DNA of 64,000 bases. Origin: CF-39 sp035651155. GTDB taxonomy: Bacteria; Chloroflexota; Limnocylindria; P2-11E. The notes under the pieces are model-generated. The model was not told the origin of the DNA, did no database searches, and worked only from the letters and a program-made list of their open reading frames with translations. Shown here in pieces: positions 1 to 8,306 of the stretch. Each line of letters starts with the position of its first letter. Position 1 is the first letter of the stretch. Location of the stretch: NCBI GenBank assembly GCA_035651155.1, contig DASRGG010000021.1, forward strand, positions 248,001 to 312,000, written 5' to 3'. The position numbers were made by a program, and so were the translations under genes.

Positions 1-101
1 TCGTCGACATCGTCGAGGCGATCGTCCTCTTCGTGATCGCGGCGGAGACGATCGTGCGCGCGATCGCGTCGCGCCGGGGCACGCCGGCGGAGGCGCTCTA
101 A
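1..101 (+). CDS. ABC transporter permease, C-terminal end (partial)
   Basis: The reading frame is open from the first bases and stops at TAA 99-101, giving the last 32 residues of a protein that begins outside the window. The tail is hydrophobic (IVLFVIAAETIVRAI) and ends TPAEAL, as expected for the last membrane helix of a BPD_transp_2 permease. It lies 2 bases before a second permease of that family and then a double ABC ATPase. It is therefore most likely the first of the two permeases of a nucleoside-type (BMP-binding-protein) importer. The family call rests mainly on the neighbours. Confidence 0.6.
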   Translation, partial: VDIVEAIVLFVIAAETIVRAIASRRGTPAEAL

Positions 102-103
102 GA

Positions 104-1042
104 GTGGAGCTGCTCCTCGGCGCCGGCGTCCTCGCCGCGACCCTCCGCCTCGCGACCCCGATCGCGTTCGCCGCGCTCGGCGGCGTCATCACGGAACGCT
201 CCGGCGTCACGAACATCGCTCTCGAGGGCTGCATGCTCGTGGGCGCGTTCTTCGGCATCGTGGTCGCCGACACCACCGGAAGCCTTCCGGTCGCGCTGCT
301 GGCCGCGGTCCTCGCGGGGACGGCCCTCGCGGCGCTGCACGCCCTCGCCTCGGTCACCTTCCGCGCGGACCAGATCGTCACGGGCATGGCGCTGAACATC
401 CTGGCGCTCGGCCTCACCTCGTACCTGAACTACGAGCTGTACGGCACGACGGGCACGCCCGCGGATCTCCCGGAGGTACCGGCGCTCGTGCTCCCCGGCG
501 TCGCGGGACTGCCGTTCCTCGGCGACGTGATCGGCCACCAGAACCTCCTGGTCTGGGTCATGTTCGCCTTCGTCGTCGTCCTGCAGCTCTTCCTCTTCCG
601 CACCGTGCCGGGCCTTCGACTGCGCGCCGTCGGCGAGCATCCGCGCGCGGCGGATACGGTCGGCATCGACGTGCGCCGGACGCGCTACTGGGCGGTCCTC
701 GCTTCCGGTGCGCTCGCCGCGCTCGGCGGCGTGTACCTCTCGATGGCGGTCGCCGGCTCCTTCACGGACAACATGGCGAACGGCCGCGGCTTCATCGGCC
801 TCGCGGCGATGATCTTCGGGCGCTGGACGCCGGTCGGCGCGCTCGTCGCGTCGCTCATCTTCGGCTACGGCGACGCGCTTTCCGTCTCGCTGCAGGGCGT
901 GTCGATCGGCGAGCTGCGCATGCCGGTGCAGCTGCTCTCGACGATCCCGTACCTCCTCACGATCCTCGCCGTCGCCGGCTTCGTCGGCCGTTCGCGCGCG
1001 CCCGCCGCCGATGGCCTGCCCTACGAAAGCGAGGGCCACTAG
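104..1042 (+). CDS. Nucleoside-type ABC transporter permease
   Basis: This is a 312-residue integral membrane protein of the BPD_transp_2 family, the permease type that works with BMP-family lipoproteins (YufQ/NupQ-like). About eight to nine hydrophobic segments are visible. The N-terminal stretch 'LGGVITERSGVTNIALEG' (about residues 25-42) is the family's conserved cytoplasmic loop next to helix 1. The start is GTG at 104, 2 bases after the previous stop; the stop at 1042 abuts the GTG of the ATPase gene. The three genes are clearly one operon. The likely substrate is a nucleoside or purine-like compound, inferred from family only; the binding-protein gene is not in the window. Confidence 0.85.
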   Translation: MELLLGAGVLAATLRLATPIAFAALGGVITERSGVTNIALEGCMLVGAFFGIVVADTTGSLPVALLAAVLAGTALAALHALASVTFRADQIVTGMALNILALGLTSYLNYELYGTTGTPADLPEVPALVLPGVAGLPFLGDVIGHQNLLVWVMFAFVVVLQLFLFRTVPGLRLRAVGEHPRAADTVGIDVRRTRYWAVLASGALAALGGVYLSMAVAGSFTDNMANGRGFIGLAAMIFGRWTPVGALVASLIFGYGDALSVSLQGVSIGELRMPVQLLSTIPYLLTILAVAGFVGRSRAPAADGLPYESEGH

Positions 1043-2548
1043 GTGACGGCCCTCGTCGAGATGCGCGGCGTCAGCAAGCGCTTCGGCGAGCTGCAGGCGC
1101 TCGACGGGGTCGACCTGGTCGTGAACGAGGGCGAGATCCACGCGCTCGTCGGCGAGAACGGGGCGGGCAAGACGACGCTCATGAACATCCTGTACGGCTT
1201 GTACCGCGCCGACGCGGGCACGATCCGTATCCGCGGCAGGGACGTCCGCATCGCCGGACCGCGCGACGCCATCGCCCTCGGTATCGGGATGATCCACCAG
1301 CACTTCATGCTCGTGCCGCCGCTCACGGTGGCGGAGAACGTCGTGCTCGGCGACGAGCGCGGCGGCCCCGCGCTCGACACGCGCGCGATCGAACGGCGGG
1401 TGCGCGCGCTCGAGGAGCGCTTCAAGATCATCGCCGAGCCGTCGGCGCGCATCGAGGACATCCCGCTCGGCCTGCAGCAGCGCGTCGAGATCCTCAAGGT
1501 TCTCTACCGCGGATCGGATCTCCTCATCTTCGACGAGCCCACGGCGGTGCTCACGCCGCAGGAGGTCGACGAGCTCTTCGACATCGTCCGCACGCTCCGC
1601 GGCGAGGGCAAGACGCTCATCCTCATCACGCACAAGCTGCGCGAGGTGCTCGCGGTGTCCGACCGCATCACCGTCCTGCGCGCCGGCAAGAACGCCGGCG
1701 AGCTCGTCACCAGGGACACGAACGCGCAGGAGATCGCGCGCGCCATGGTCGGCCGCGAGCTGCGCGACATCCGCGTGCGCGAGCGGAAGCGTGGGGGACG
1801 CGCGGTGCTCGAGGTGAAAGCCCTCGAGGCGCGCTCCGACCGCGGCACGGCGGCGCTCAAGGGCGTCGATCTCGTCGTGAACGAGGGCGAGATCCTCGGC
1901 CTGGCGGGCGTCGGCGGGAACGGCCAGAGCGAGCTCGCGCAATGCATCCTCGGGCTGCGGAAGGTGAGCGGCGGCTCCATCAGCGTGGACGGGACCGACG
2001 TCGCGCACGACGGCCCGAAGCGGACGCGCCGGCGCGGGGTCGCGTACGTCCCGGAGGATCGCCGCGTCGAGGGTCTGGTGCTGCCGTTCACCGTCGCCGA
2101 CAACTTCATCCTCGGCAAGCAGGACCGCGCGCCGTACGCGCGGCGCGGGATCCTCGCGGCCGCCGCCATCCGCCGCGACGGCGAGCGTCTCGCGAAGGAG
2201 TTCGACGTGCGGCCGCCGGATCCGGCGGTCATCGTCGGCACGCTCTCGGGCGGCAACCAGCAGAAGGTCGTCCTGGGCCGCGAGCTCTCCGAGTCGCCGA
2301 AGCTCATCGTCGCGAGCCAGCCGACGCGCGGGCTCGACGTCGCCGCCACCGAGTACGTGCACGAGCGCCTGCTCGAGCAGCGCGCTCGCGGGTGCGCGGT
2401 GCTCCTCATCTCGAGCGAGCTCGACGAGATCCGCGCGCTCTCCGACCGGATCGCGGTGCTGTTCGAGGGCCGCATCGTCGCGACCCTCGCCGCCTCCGAC
2501 GCGACCGAGGAGCGCCTCGGGCTCCTGATGGCCGGCCACGCCGCCTGA
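1043..2548 (+). CDS. Nucleoside-type ABC transporter ATP-binding protein (two ABC domains)
   Basis: This 501-residue ATPase powers import through the two preceding permeases. The first ABC domain has Walker A GENGAGKTT (about residues 37-45) and Walker B LLIFDEPTAVL. Its signature loop is the divergent LGLQQRVEI seen in this subfamily. The second domain has a degenerate Walker A (GVGGNGQSE) and a good signature LSGGNQQKVVLGREL, as in YufO/RbsA-like duplicated ATPases. The start is GTG 1043, directly after the permease stop codon. The length and the asymmetric pair of nucleotide sites are typical of nucleoside or sugar importers. Confidence 0.9.
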   Translation: MTALVEMRGVSKRFGELQALDGVDLVVNEGEIHALVGENGAGKTTLMNILYGLYRADAGTIRIRGRDVRIAGPRDAIALGIGMIHQHFMLVPPLTVAENVVLGDERGGPALDTRAIERRVRALEERFKIIAEPSARIEDIPLGLQQRVEILKVLYRGSDLLIFDEPTAVLTPQEVDELFDIVRTLRGEGKTLILITHKLREVLAVSDRITVLRAGKNAGELVTRDTNAQEIARAMVGRELRDIRVRERKRGGRAVLEVKALEARSDRGTAALKGVDLVVNEGEILGLAGVGGNGQSELAQCILGLRKVSGGSISVDGTDVAHDGPKRTRRRGVAYVPEDRRVEGLVLPFTVADNFILGKQDRAPYARRGILAAAAIRRDGERLAKEFDVRPPDPAVIVGTLSGGNQQKVVLGRELSESPKLIVASQPTRGLDVAATEYVHERLLEQRARGCAVLLISSELDEIRALSDRIAVLFEGRIVATLAASDATEERLGLLMAGHAA

Positions 2549-2610
2549 CCCTGAAGGTCCCGCGGAGCCGAAAGTCCTCGTTGACGGCCTGAATTCGGCC
2601 AGATAGCCTC

Positions 2611-2621
2611 TGGTCAGACCA
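2611..2621. promoter_or_regulatory. Putative FadR/GntR operator
   Basis: The 11-base sequence TGGTCAGACCA is an imperfect palindrome that fits the TGGTnnGACCA core bound by FadR-subfamily GntR regulators. It lies 28 bases upstream of the start of the GntR gene and is followed at once by a second half-site-like CTGACCA. Autoregulation of the regulator and co-regulation of the oxidoreductase operon is the natural reading; this is inferred. Confidence 0.55.
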
Positions 2622-2649
2622 CCTGACCACCTGTTGGGGGAGGCGTCTC

Positions 2650-3357
2650 CTGGCCACGATCGAGCCGATCCGGCGCAGCAGGCTCTACCAGGGCATCGTC
2701 GAGCAGATCGAAGCGCTCCTCGAGCGCGGCGAGCTGCGTGCCGGCGACCAGCTTCCCCCTGAGCGCGCCCTCGCCGACCAGTTCCAGGTATCGCGGGCGT
2801 CGGTCCGCGAAGCGCTTCGCACGCTGGAGCTCCTCGGCATCGTCGAGACGCGCGCGGGTGGCGGCACCTTCGTCCGGCGGGTCGCGCCCGACGATCTCGC
2901 CAAGCCGCTACAGACGCTCATCGCGCGCGGCCACACGCTCCAGGACGTGATCGAGTTCCGCGGCGTCGTGGAGCCGGCGATCGCCGCGCTCGCGGCCGCG
3001 CGCATCACGCCCGCGCAGCTCGACGAGCTCCACGAGCTCCTCATCGCCCAGCAGGCGAAGGTCGCCGCGGGCGAGCCCTACGCGGACGAGGACACGCGCT
3101 TCCACGAGGTCATCGGCGACGCCGCCGGCAACGAGCTCCTCACGACGATGCTCGCCGTCATCTGGGACGTCCTTCGCGCCTCACGCGAGCAATGGCTGCA
3201 GAGCAACGCGCGCGCCCACGCATCCCTCGAGGCCCATCACCGCATCTACGACTCGCTCGCGCGGCGCGACGCCGAGGCCGCGCGAAATGCGAGCGCGGAG
3301 CACATCCGGGCGGTCGGCGAAGGGATCCTGAAGCTGCTAGGAGGTCGGAATGGCTGA
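2650..3357 (+). CDS. GntR/FadR-family transcriptional regulator (FCD domain)
   Basis: This is a DNA-binding regulator of 235 residues. The N-terminal winged helix reads LPPERALADQFQVSRASVRE, then a recognition-helix and wing region ending GGGTFVRR. The C-terminal part is an FCD ligand domain with the expected acidic and histidine positions (FRGVVEP, RFHEVIG, EAHHRIYD, AEHIRAV). No ATG, GTG or TTG fits the beginning of the domain. The frame begins well at CTG 2650, 6 bases after a strong GGGGGAGG ribosome site at 2636-2643, so a CTG start is proposed. Its stop lies inside the next gene (8-base overlap), which ties it to the oxalate oxidoreductase operon as the likely local regulator. FCD regulators commonly bind small carboxylates. 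Confidence 0.85.
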   Translation: MATIEPIRRSRLYQGIVEQIEALLERGELRAGDQLPPERALADQFQVSRASVREALRTLELLGIVETRAGGGTFVRRVAPDDLAKPLQTLIARGHTLQDVIEFRGVVEPAIAALAAARITPAQLDELHELLIAQQAKVAAGEPYADEDTRFHEVIGDAAGNELLTTMLAVIWDVLRASREQWLQSNARAHASLEAHHRIYDSLARRDAEAARNASAEHIRAVGEGILKLLGGRNG

Positions 3358-4471
3358 GGCGAAGTCCATTTCCATCGAAGTCGTCTACCGCGGCATCTTC
3401 CAGAAGACGCTAGCCCAGCGGATCTGCCGGTCGGTCGTGCTCGCCGCGCGCAAGAAGGGCCACACCGGCACCGCGTTCGCGCGGTACGGCGACTCCCCGG
3501 AGCGCAACGGCGTGCCGGCGAAGCAGTTCGCGGTCGTGGCCGTGAACGAGATCGAGCTCGAGGCGTCGATGGCCAAGTACGAGCCCGCCGTCGTCGACAT
3601 CTCGATCGCGGTCGACGACACGCTCGCGAAGGGCGTCGAGTCGTGGGCCTGGTACGGCCGGCAGCCGCTCTGGAAGCCGGTCGCGCCGAACGGCTTCCTC
3701 CTCGTGACGAGCGAGAAGACGCCGGACGCGGTCCTCGCGCAGACCGACGCGGCGGAGCGCCCGTACACGCTTGGGATCATCCCCGGCGGCGCGTCGTTCG
3801 CGGGACTCTGGGTCTACAAGGACGACCACACCGACTACCGCGTGCTGGGCGCGCTCGCGAAGGTCGCGCCGCAGTGGATGTCCCTCGAGGCCGCGAAGGA
3901 CGCGGCGCTCGACCTCTCCAAGGGCGACAAGACCGTCGCCGCTTCCGTCCAGTACGGCTTCGACGCGACGGTCCTCCGTAAGGTGAAGCCGGGCGAGGGG
4001 ACGAAGGGGCACGAGAAGCTGCAATTCGACAAGCCGGGTTGGACGAAGATGCGCCCCGGCATCGTCGTCGAGGCGCGCAAGCCCGGCGAGCGCAACCCGC
4101 AGTACAAGAAGTACACCGCGCGCACGATGCGGCCGGTCGTGAACTTCGACACCTGCATCAAGTGCACGATGTGCTGGCTCGACTGCCCCGACGAGTGCTT
4201 CGAGGTCACCCCCGAGGGCCACTACGAGGTCGTCTACCAGGCCTGCATCGGCTGCGGGATCTGCGCGCAGGTCTGCCCGGTGAAGGACTGCATCGTGATG
4301 GTCGACGAGCTCAAGTTCACCGACAACGCGGACAAGTGGCAGCTCTGGAAGAAGGACCGACCCGGCTACAACGCGTGGTTCGAGAAGATGAGCGGCGTGC
4401 CGGCCGACCCGAAGGCCGCGGGGGCGGGGGCCCCTGTGGGCGGCAGCCCGGCCACCGGAGGTGAGGACTGA
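3350..4471 (+). CDS. Oxalate oxidoreductase gamma-delta fusion subunit
   Basis: This 373-residue protein joins a POR gamma domain (about residues 8-200) to a delta-type ferredoxin domain (about 255-325). Two clusters are visible, CIKCTMCWLDCP and CIGCGICAQVCP, each a CX2CX2CX3CP motif for a [4Fe-4S] centre. Such a gamma-delta fusion, with separate alpha and beta genes, is the arrangement described for Moorella oxalate oxidoreductase. The subunit passes electrons from the TPP site to external ferredoxin. The start ATG 3350 follows GGAGG at 3341-3345 and overlaps the regulator gene; the stop overlaps the alpha-subunit ATG by one base. Residues beyond about 350 are Ala/Gly/Pro-rich. Confidence 0.85.
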   Translation: MAEAKSISIEVVYRGIFQKTLAQRICRSVVLAARKKGHTGTAFARYGDSPERNGVPAKQFAVVAVNEIELEASMAKYEPAVVDISIAVDDTLAKGVESWAWYGRQPLWKPVAPNGFLLVTSEKTPDAVLAQTDAAERPYTLGIIPGGASFAGLWVYKDDHTDYRVLGALAKVAPQWMSLEAAKDAALDLSKGDKTVAASVQYGFDATVLRKVKPGEGTKGHEKLQFDKPGWTKMRPGIVVEARKPGERNPQYKKYTARTMRPVVNFDTCIKCTMCWLDCPDECFEVTPEGHYEVVYQACIGCGICAQVCPVKDCIVMVDELKFTDNADKWQLWKKDRPGYNAWFEKMSGVPADPKAAGAGAPVGGSPATGGED

Positions 4472-5703
4472 TGGCGATCGACACCAAACAGCGCGAAGGC
4501 AGCGAGGTCGAGGTCGAGCAGCTCGCGACGGGCTGCGAGGCCATCGCCGAAGCGATCCGTCTCGCGGACGTCGACGTGATGGCGGCGTACCCGATCCGTC
4601 CGTACGACGGCGTCATGCAGGCCGCCGCGAAGCTCATCGCCGCGGGCAAGATGGACGTCGAGTACATCGTCGCCGACGGCGAGCACAGCCAGTTCGAGAT
4701 CGTGAAGCACGCGTGCGCCGTCGGGTCGCGTGTCTTCGTCGGCTCCTCCGGCGTCGGCTGGTTCTACGCGTTCGAGGCGATCGCGGTCACCGCGGGCCTG
4801 CGCCTGCCGGTCGTCGCGATCTGCGGCAACCGCGCCCTCGACGACCCGGGCGCGTTCGGCACCGAGCACAACGACTCGCTCGCCTGCCGCGACCTCGGCT
4901 GGCTCCTCCCTTGGGCGGAGACGGCGCAGGAAGCGCTGGACCTGTCGCTCATGGCGTGGCGCGTCGGCGAGGACAAGCGCGTCTCGCTCCCGGTCGCGAT
5001 CGGCCTGGACGGCGCGTTCCTCACCCACTCGCAGCACATCGTGAAGATCCCGACCCAGCAGGCGGTGAACGCGTTCCTGCCGAAGTTCGACCTCGGCGAC
5101 CGCCTCCTGCACCCGGACAATCCCATCACCATCGCGCCGCAGGTCGACCAGGACTGGCTGATGGAGATCCGCCGCCAGAACGACAACGCCATGCGGCAGG
5201 CGCTCACGGTCATCCGCGAGGCCCACGCCGACTTCAAGCGGATCTTCGGACGCGGTGGCGAGAGCCCCTTCCTCGACGAGTACATGACCGAGGACGCCGA
5301 GGTGGTGGTCGTCGGTCAGGGCACGCTCGCGCTCCCGATGAAGGTCGCGATCCGCCGCCTGCGCGCGCAGGGCCGCAAGGTCGGTCTCGTCCGGCTCAAG
5401 TGGTTCCGTCCGTTCCCGACCGAGGAGCTCGTGAAGAGCCTCTCGCGCTTCAAGGCCGTCGGCGTGATCGACCGCGACTACTCCTTCGGATCGCCGTACT
5501 ACGGCGGCGTCCTCTACAACGAGATCCGCTCCGCGCTCTACTCGCAGCAGAAGCGCCCGGTCATCGTGGGCTTCATCGCCGGTCTGGGTGGCCGCGAGAT
5601 CGAGCAGCCCATGGCCACCGAGATCTTCGAGAAGACCGAAGCCGCCGCCAAGGGCGACCTCGCCAAGGGCGATGTCTGCCATTGGATCGGCGTCCGCGAA
5701 TAA
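4471..5703 (+). CDS. Oxalate oxidoreductase alpha subunit
   Basis: This 410-residue protein is the alpha subunit of a 2-oxoacid:ferredoxin oxidoreductase family enzyme. The pyruvate-enzyme motif YPITP is replaced by YPIRPYDG, giving Arg43 in place of the pyruvate-binding Thr. Further on, GNRALDDPGAF supplies Arg121, Asp124 and Phe129. These four residues sit at a constant offset of 12 from the Arg31, Asp112, Arg109 and Phe117 reported for the Moorella oxalate enzyme, recalled from its published structure. The protein is therefore predicted to bind oxalate and, with TPP in the beta subunit, cleave it to two CO2 with reduction of ferredoxin. Its TGATG junction with the preceding gene indicates coupled translation. 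Confidence 0.88.
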   Translation: MAIDTKQREGSEVEVEQLATGCEAIAEAIRLADVDVMAAYPIRPYDGVMQAAAKLIAAGKMDVEYIVADGEHSQFEIVKHACAVGSRVFVGSSGVGWFYAFEAIAVTAGLRLPVVAICGNRALDDPGAFGTEHNDSLACRDLGWLLPWAETAQEALDLSLMAWRVGEDKRVSLPVAIGLDGAFLTHSQHIVKIPTQQAVNAFLPKFDLGDRLLHPDNPITIAPQVDQDWLMEIRRQNDNAMRQALTVIREAHADFKRIFGRGGESPFLDEYMTEDAEVVVVGQGTLALPMKVAIRRLRAQGRKVGLVRLKWFRPFPTEELVKSLSRFKAVGVIDRDYSFGSPYYGGVLYNEIRSALYSQQKRPVIVGFIAGLGGREIEQPMATEIFEKTEAAAKGDLAKGDVCHWIGVRE

Positions 5704-5716
5704 GGAGAGGGACGAC

Positions 5717-6760
5717 ATGGCAGTAGCTACCGCTCTCCCCCAGATCAAGGGGGTCAAGGACGTCCCGTACGAGGAGCTCTTCGTCTCGGGACACCGCACC
5801 TGCCAGGGCTGCGAGTCGGCCCTCGTGATGCGGCACATGGTCAAGGCGGCGGGCCCGCGCACGATCGTGCTCGGGTCGACGGGCTGCATGTACGTCGCGA
5901 ACACGACGTACTACACGACCCCCTGGGTCGTGCCGTGGATGCACACGCAGCTCGGCGCGTCCGGCTCCGCCGCGCTCGGCACCGCCGCGGGACTCAAGGT
6001 GCTCATGCGCAAGGGCAAGCTCCCGAACGAGAGGATCAACGTCATCGCGTTCTGCGGTGACGGCGGCGGGGCGGACATGGGCATCGGCGCGATCAGCGCC
6101 ACGCTCACGCACAAGGACTACAACTGCCTCGTCCTCCTGTACGACAACGAGTCGTACGCGAACACCGACATCCAGCTCTCGAGCCAGACCCCCTACGGCG
6201 CCGTGACGACGTTCTCGCCGTCCGGCGAGAAGCGGCGGCTCATGCACACGCGCTGGAAGAAGAACGTCCCCGGCATGCTCGCCGCGGGGCACCCCGAGTC
6301 CCGCTACATCGCCGCCGGCTGCGCCGCGTACGCCGTGGACCTCATGAACAAGATCCGCAAGGCGCTCGAGCTCGGCGGGCCCACGTTCGTGCACACCCTC
6401 GACCCGTGCCCGAAGGGCTGGGACTACCACCCGCAGTACAGCCAGGAGCTCGGTCACCTCGCGGTCGAGTGCGGCATCTGGCCGCTCTACGAGGTCGTCG
6501 ACGGCGTCTGCAACCTCACCGGTCCGACGCGCCAGATCGCGGAGGGGCGGAAGAAGCGCAAGCACGTCAGCGAGTACCTGCGCCGTCAGGGCCGCTTCGC
6601 GCACTTCATCGACGAGGACATCGAGCACTTCCAGGCCGAGGTCGACAAGATGTGGACCGACTGGCTCATCCCGGGCGTGATCCCGTTCACGGTGCCGGCG
6701 AAGGACCAGGCCATCCTGAAGATCGACAAGAAGCCGCTGCACGAGCAGAAGACGGCCTAA
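5717..6760 (+). CDS. Oxalate oxidoreductase beta subunit (TPP-binding)
   Basis: This 347-residue subunit carries thiamine diphosphate and a [4Fe-4S] cluster. Cluster cysteines are visible at about residues 29, 32, 57 and 231 (CQGC, STGC, DPCPKGW). The TPP/Mg motif runs from GDGGGADMG (114-122) to YDNESYANT (142-150). The start ATG 5717 has AAGGAGAGG at 5702-5710 at good spacing. A longer in-frame reading from 5588 overlaps the alpha gene and is rejected. It is the last gene of the operon and is followed by a strong hairpin terminator. With the alpha and gamma-delta subunits it completes a three-subunit oxalate:ferredoxin oxidoreductase. Confidence 0.88.
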   Translation: MAVATALPQIKGVKDVPYEELFVSGHRTCQGCESALVMRHMVKAAGPRTIVLGSTGCMYVANTTYYTTPWVVPWMHTQLGASGSAALGTAAGLKVLMRKGKLPNERINVIAFCGDGGGADMGIGAISATLTHKDYNCLVLLYDNESYANTDIQLSSQTPYGAVTTFSPSGEKRRLMHTRWKKNVPGMLAAGHPESRYIAAGCAAYAVDLMNKIRKALELGGPTFVHTLDPCPKGWDYHPQYSQELGHLAVECGIWPLYEVVDGVCNLTGPTRQIAEGRKKRKHVSEYLRRQGRFAHFIDEDIEHFQAEVDKMWTDWLIPGVIPFTVPAKDQAILKIDKKPLHEQKTA

Positions 6761-6785
6761 GCGACCCGCATATACGCGAGCCGAC

Positions 6786-6817
6786 ACGGAGGGCCGGTCG
6801 CACGACCGGCCCTCCGT
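6786..6817 (+). terminator. Intrinsic terminator of the oxalate oxidoreductase operon
   Basis: Two perfectly complementary 15-base arms (ACGGAGGGCCGGTCG and its reverse complement) are separated by two bases and followed by TCT. The U-tract is weak, but the stem is very stable and lies 26 bases after the beta-subunit stop. Confidence 0.75.
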
Positions 6818-6899
6818 TCTCTGCCGCCACCCATGGCCGGCGGGCGCCTAGCCCAGATCTTTCACTAACTCAGCCGCGTGCGCATCGGCAGAGATAGAA

Positions 6900-6966
6900 A
6901 AGTGCCCTCCTGATTGGGGATACTGCGGTTGCGACACAACAGAACCCAAGATCAGGAGGGGCACTT
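6900..6966 (+). promoter_or_regulatory. Stem-loop that would mask the transposase ribosome site
   Basis: AAGTGCCCTCCTGAT (6900-6914) pairs with ATCAGGAGGGGCACTT (6951-6966) with a single bulged base. The right arm contains the Shine-Dalgarno AGGAGGGG that serves the ATG at 6972. A transcript entering from outside the element would fold this hairpin and hide the ribosome site. A transcript starting inside the 36-base loop would not. This matches the known IS strategy of blocking translation from read-through RNA; its action here is inferred. Confidence 0.65.
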
Positions 6967-6971
6967 CGCAG

Positions 6972-8306
6972 ATGAAGCGTACACAGCGGCGTCCGAGCGT
7001 GGTAGTGACCACCGGCGGCAGGGGCGTCGTCGCGCATGCGGGGGCGCGGCTGCTCTGCGACCTCGCCGATCGCCTGGGCCTCAGCGCAGGCCTCTCGGCG
7101 GCGATGGCCCCGACCAAGCGGCGCCGCCGCGGCCACGACCGCGGCCGGGTGGCGGTCGACCTCGCCGTCGCGCTGGCCGACGGGGCCACCGCGATCAGCG
7201 ACCTGCGCGTCTTGGCGAACCAGCCGGCCCTCTTCGGCGAGGTGGCCTCGGTGCCCACCGCCTGGCGGACCCTGGGCGCGATCGATGCGGCGGCGCTCGC
7301 GCGCATCGCCGCCGCCCGCGCGCAGGCCCGAGCGCGGGCCTGGGCCGCCGGGATGGATCCCGGCTTCTACGTGATCGACATCGACGGCACGCTGGTGGGC
7401 GCTCACTCCGACAAGGAGCAGGCCGCGCCCACGTACAAGGGTGGCTTCGGCTTCTACCCGCTGCTCGCCTACCTCGACCGGACCGGCGAGCCGCTCGCGG
7501 CGCTGCTGCGAGCGGGCAACGCGGGCTCCGGCACCGCCGCCGAGCACGTCACCGTCCTGGACGCCGCCCTGCTCCAGTTGCCCGTCGACCCCAAAGTGAG
7601 CGAGGTCATCGTGCGGACCGACTCGGCCGCCCTCTCGCACCAGTTCCTGGAGGCCTGCCGGGAGCGGGGCTGCCGCTTCGTCGTCGGCCACCCCCTCACC
7701 GCCGAGCTCGCCAGCGTGATCGTGAAGGCGCCCCAATCCCGCTGGACTGCGGCCATCTCCGCCGACGGGATGGACGAGCGCGAGGGGGCCTTTGTCGCCG
7801 AGGTCAGCGACCTGGTCGACCTCTCCGCCTGGCCAGCGGGCACGCGCATGATCGCCCGACGCGAGGAGCCGCACCCCGGCGCCCAGCTCACCTTCACCGA
7901 CATCGATGGCCACCGCTACCAGGTGTTCCTCACCGACCACCCCGAGCGCGACGCCCCCTTCCTCGAGGCGCTGTACCGCGGGCGGGGGCGCTGCGAGTGC
8001 GCCATCCGCGACGCCAAGGACAGCGGGCTTGCGAACCTGCCCTCGGCCGACTTCGCGATCAACCAGGCCTGGTGTGCCCTGGTGCTCGTCGCCGGAGATC
8101 TGCTCGCCTGGATGAAGGGCCTCTGCCTTCGGGGCGAGCTCGCGGCGGCCGAGCCGAAGCGGCTGCGCTTCGCGCTGCTCCACGCCGCCGGGGTGCTCGT
8201 GCGCTCCGCGCGGCGCACCATCCTGCGCATCGCGGCGGGCTGGGCCTGGGCCGCCGAGCTCGTGAATGCCTTCGCCCGGCTCCCGAGCCGCTCCCTCGTC
8301 ACCTGA
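6972..8306 (+). CDS. IS1380-family transposase
   Basis: This is a 444-residue DDE transposase (DDE_Tnp_1 fold). The first catalytic Asp lies in YVIDIDGTLVGAHSDK (about residue 136), followed by the YKGGFGFYPLLAYLD block typical of IS1380. The second Asp is in VIVRTDSAALS. The acidic Glu region lies near YRGRGRCECAIRDAK, where the family has its E motif. It is intact from ATG to TGA with no frameshift, so the element may still be active. It lies inside matched inverted repeats. The ribosome site is AGGAGGGG, embedded in a hairpin. Confidence 0.9.
   Translation: MKRTQRRPSVVVTTGGRGVVAHAGARLLCDLADRLGLSAGLSAAMAPTKRRRRGHDRGRVAVDLAVALADGATAISDLRVLANQPALFGEVASVPTAWRTLGAIDAAALARIAAARAQARARAWAAGMDPGFYVIDIDGTLVGAHSDKEQAAPTYKGGFGFYPLLAYLDRTGEPLAALLRAGNAGSGTAAEHVTVLDAALLQLPVDPKVSEVIVRTDSAALSHQFLEACRERGCRFVVGHPLTAELASVIVKAPQSRWTAAISADGMDEREGAFVAEVSDLVDLSAWPAGTRMIARREEPHPGAQLTFTDIDGHRYQVFLTDHPERDAPFLEALYRGRGRCECAIRDAKDSGLANLPSADFAINQAWCALVLVAGDLLAWMKGLCLRGELAAAEPKRLRFALLHAAGVLVRSARRTILRIAAGWAWAAELVNAFARLPSRSLVT

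Noticed and set aside
98..2539. An 813-codon open frame on the minus strand opposite the ABC transporter genes
   Set aside because: It is Arg/Asp/Glu/Ala-rich with no domain. The opposite strand encodes a clear permease and ATPase; in high-GC DNA such antisense frames are common.
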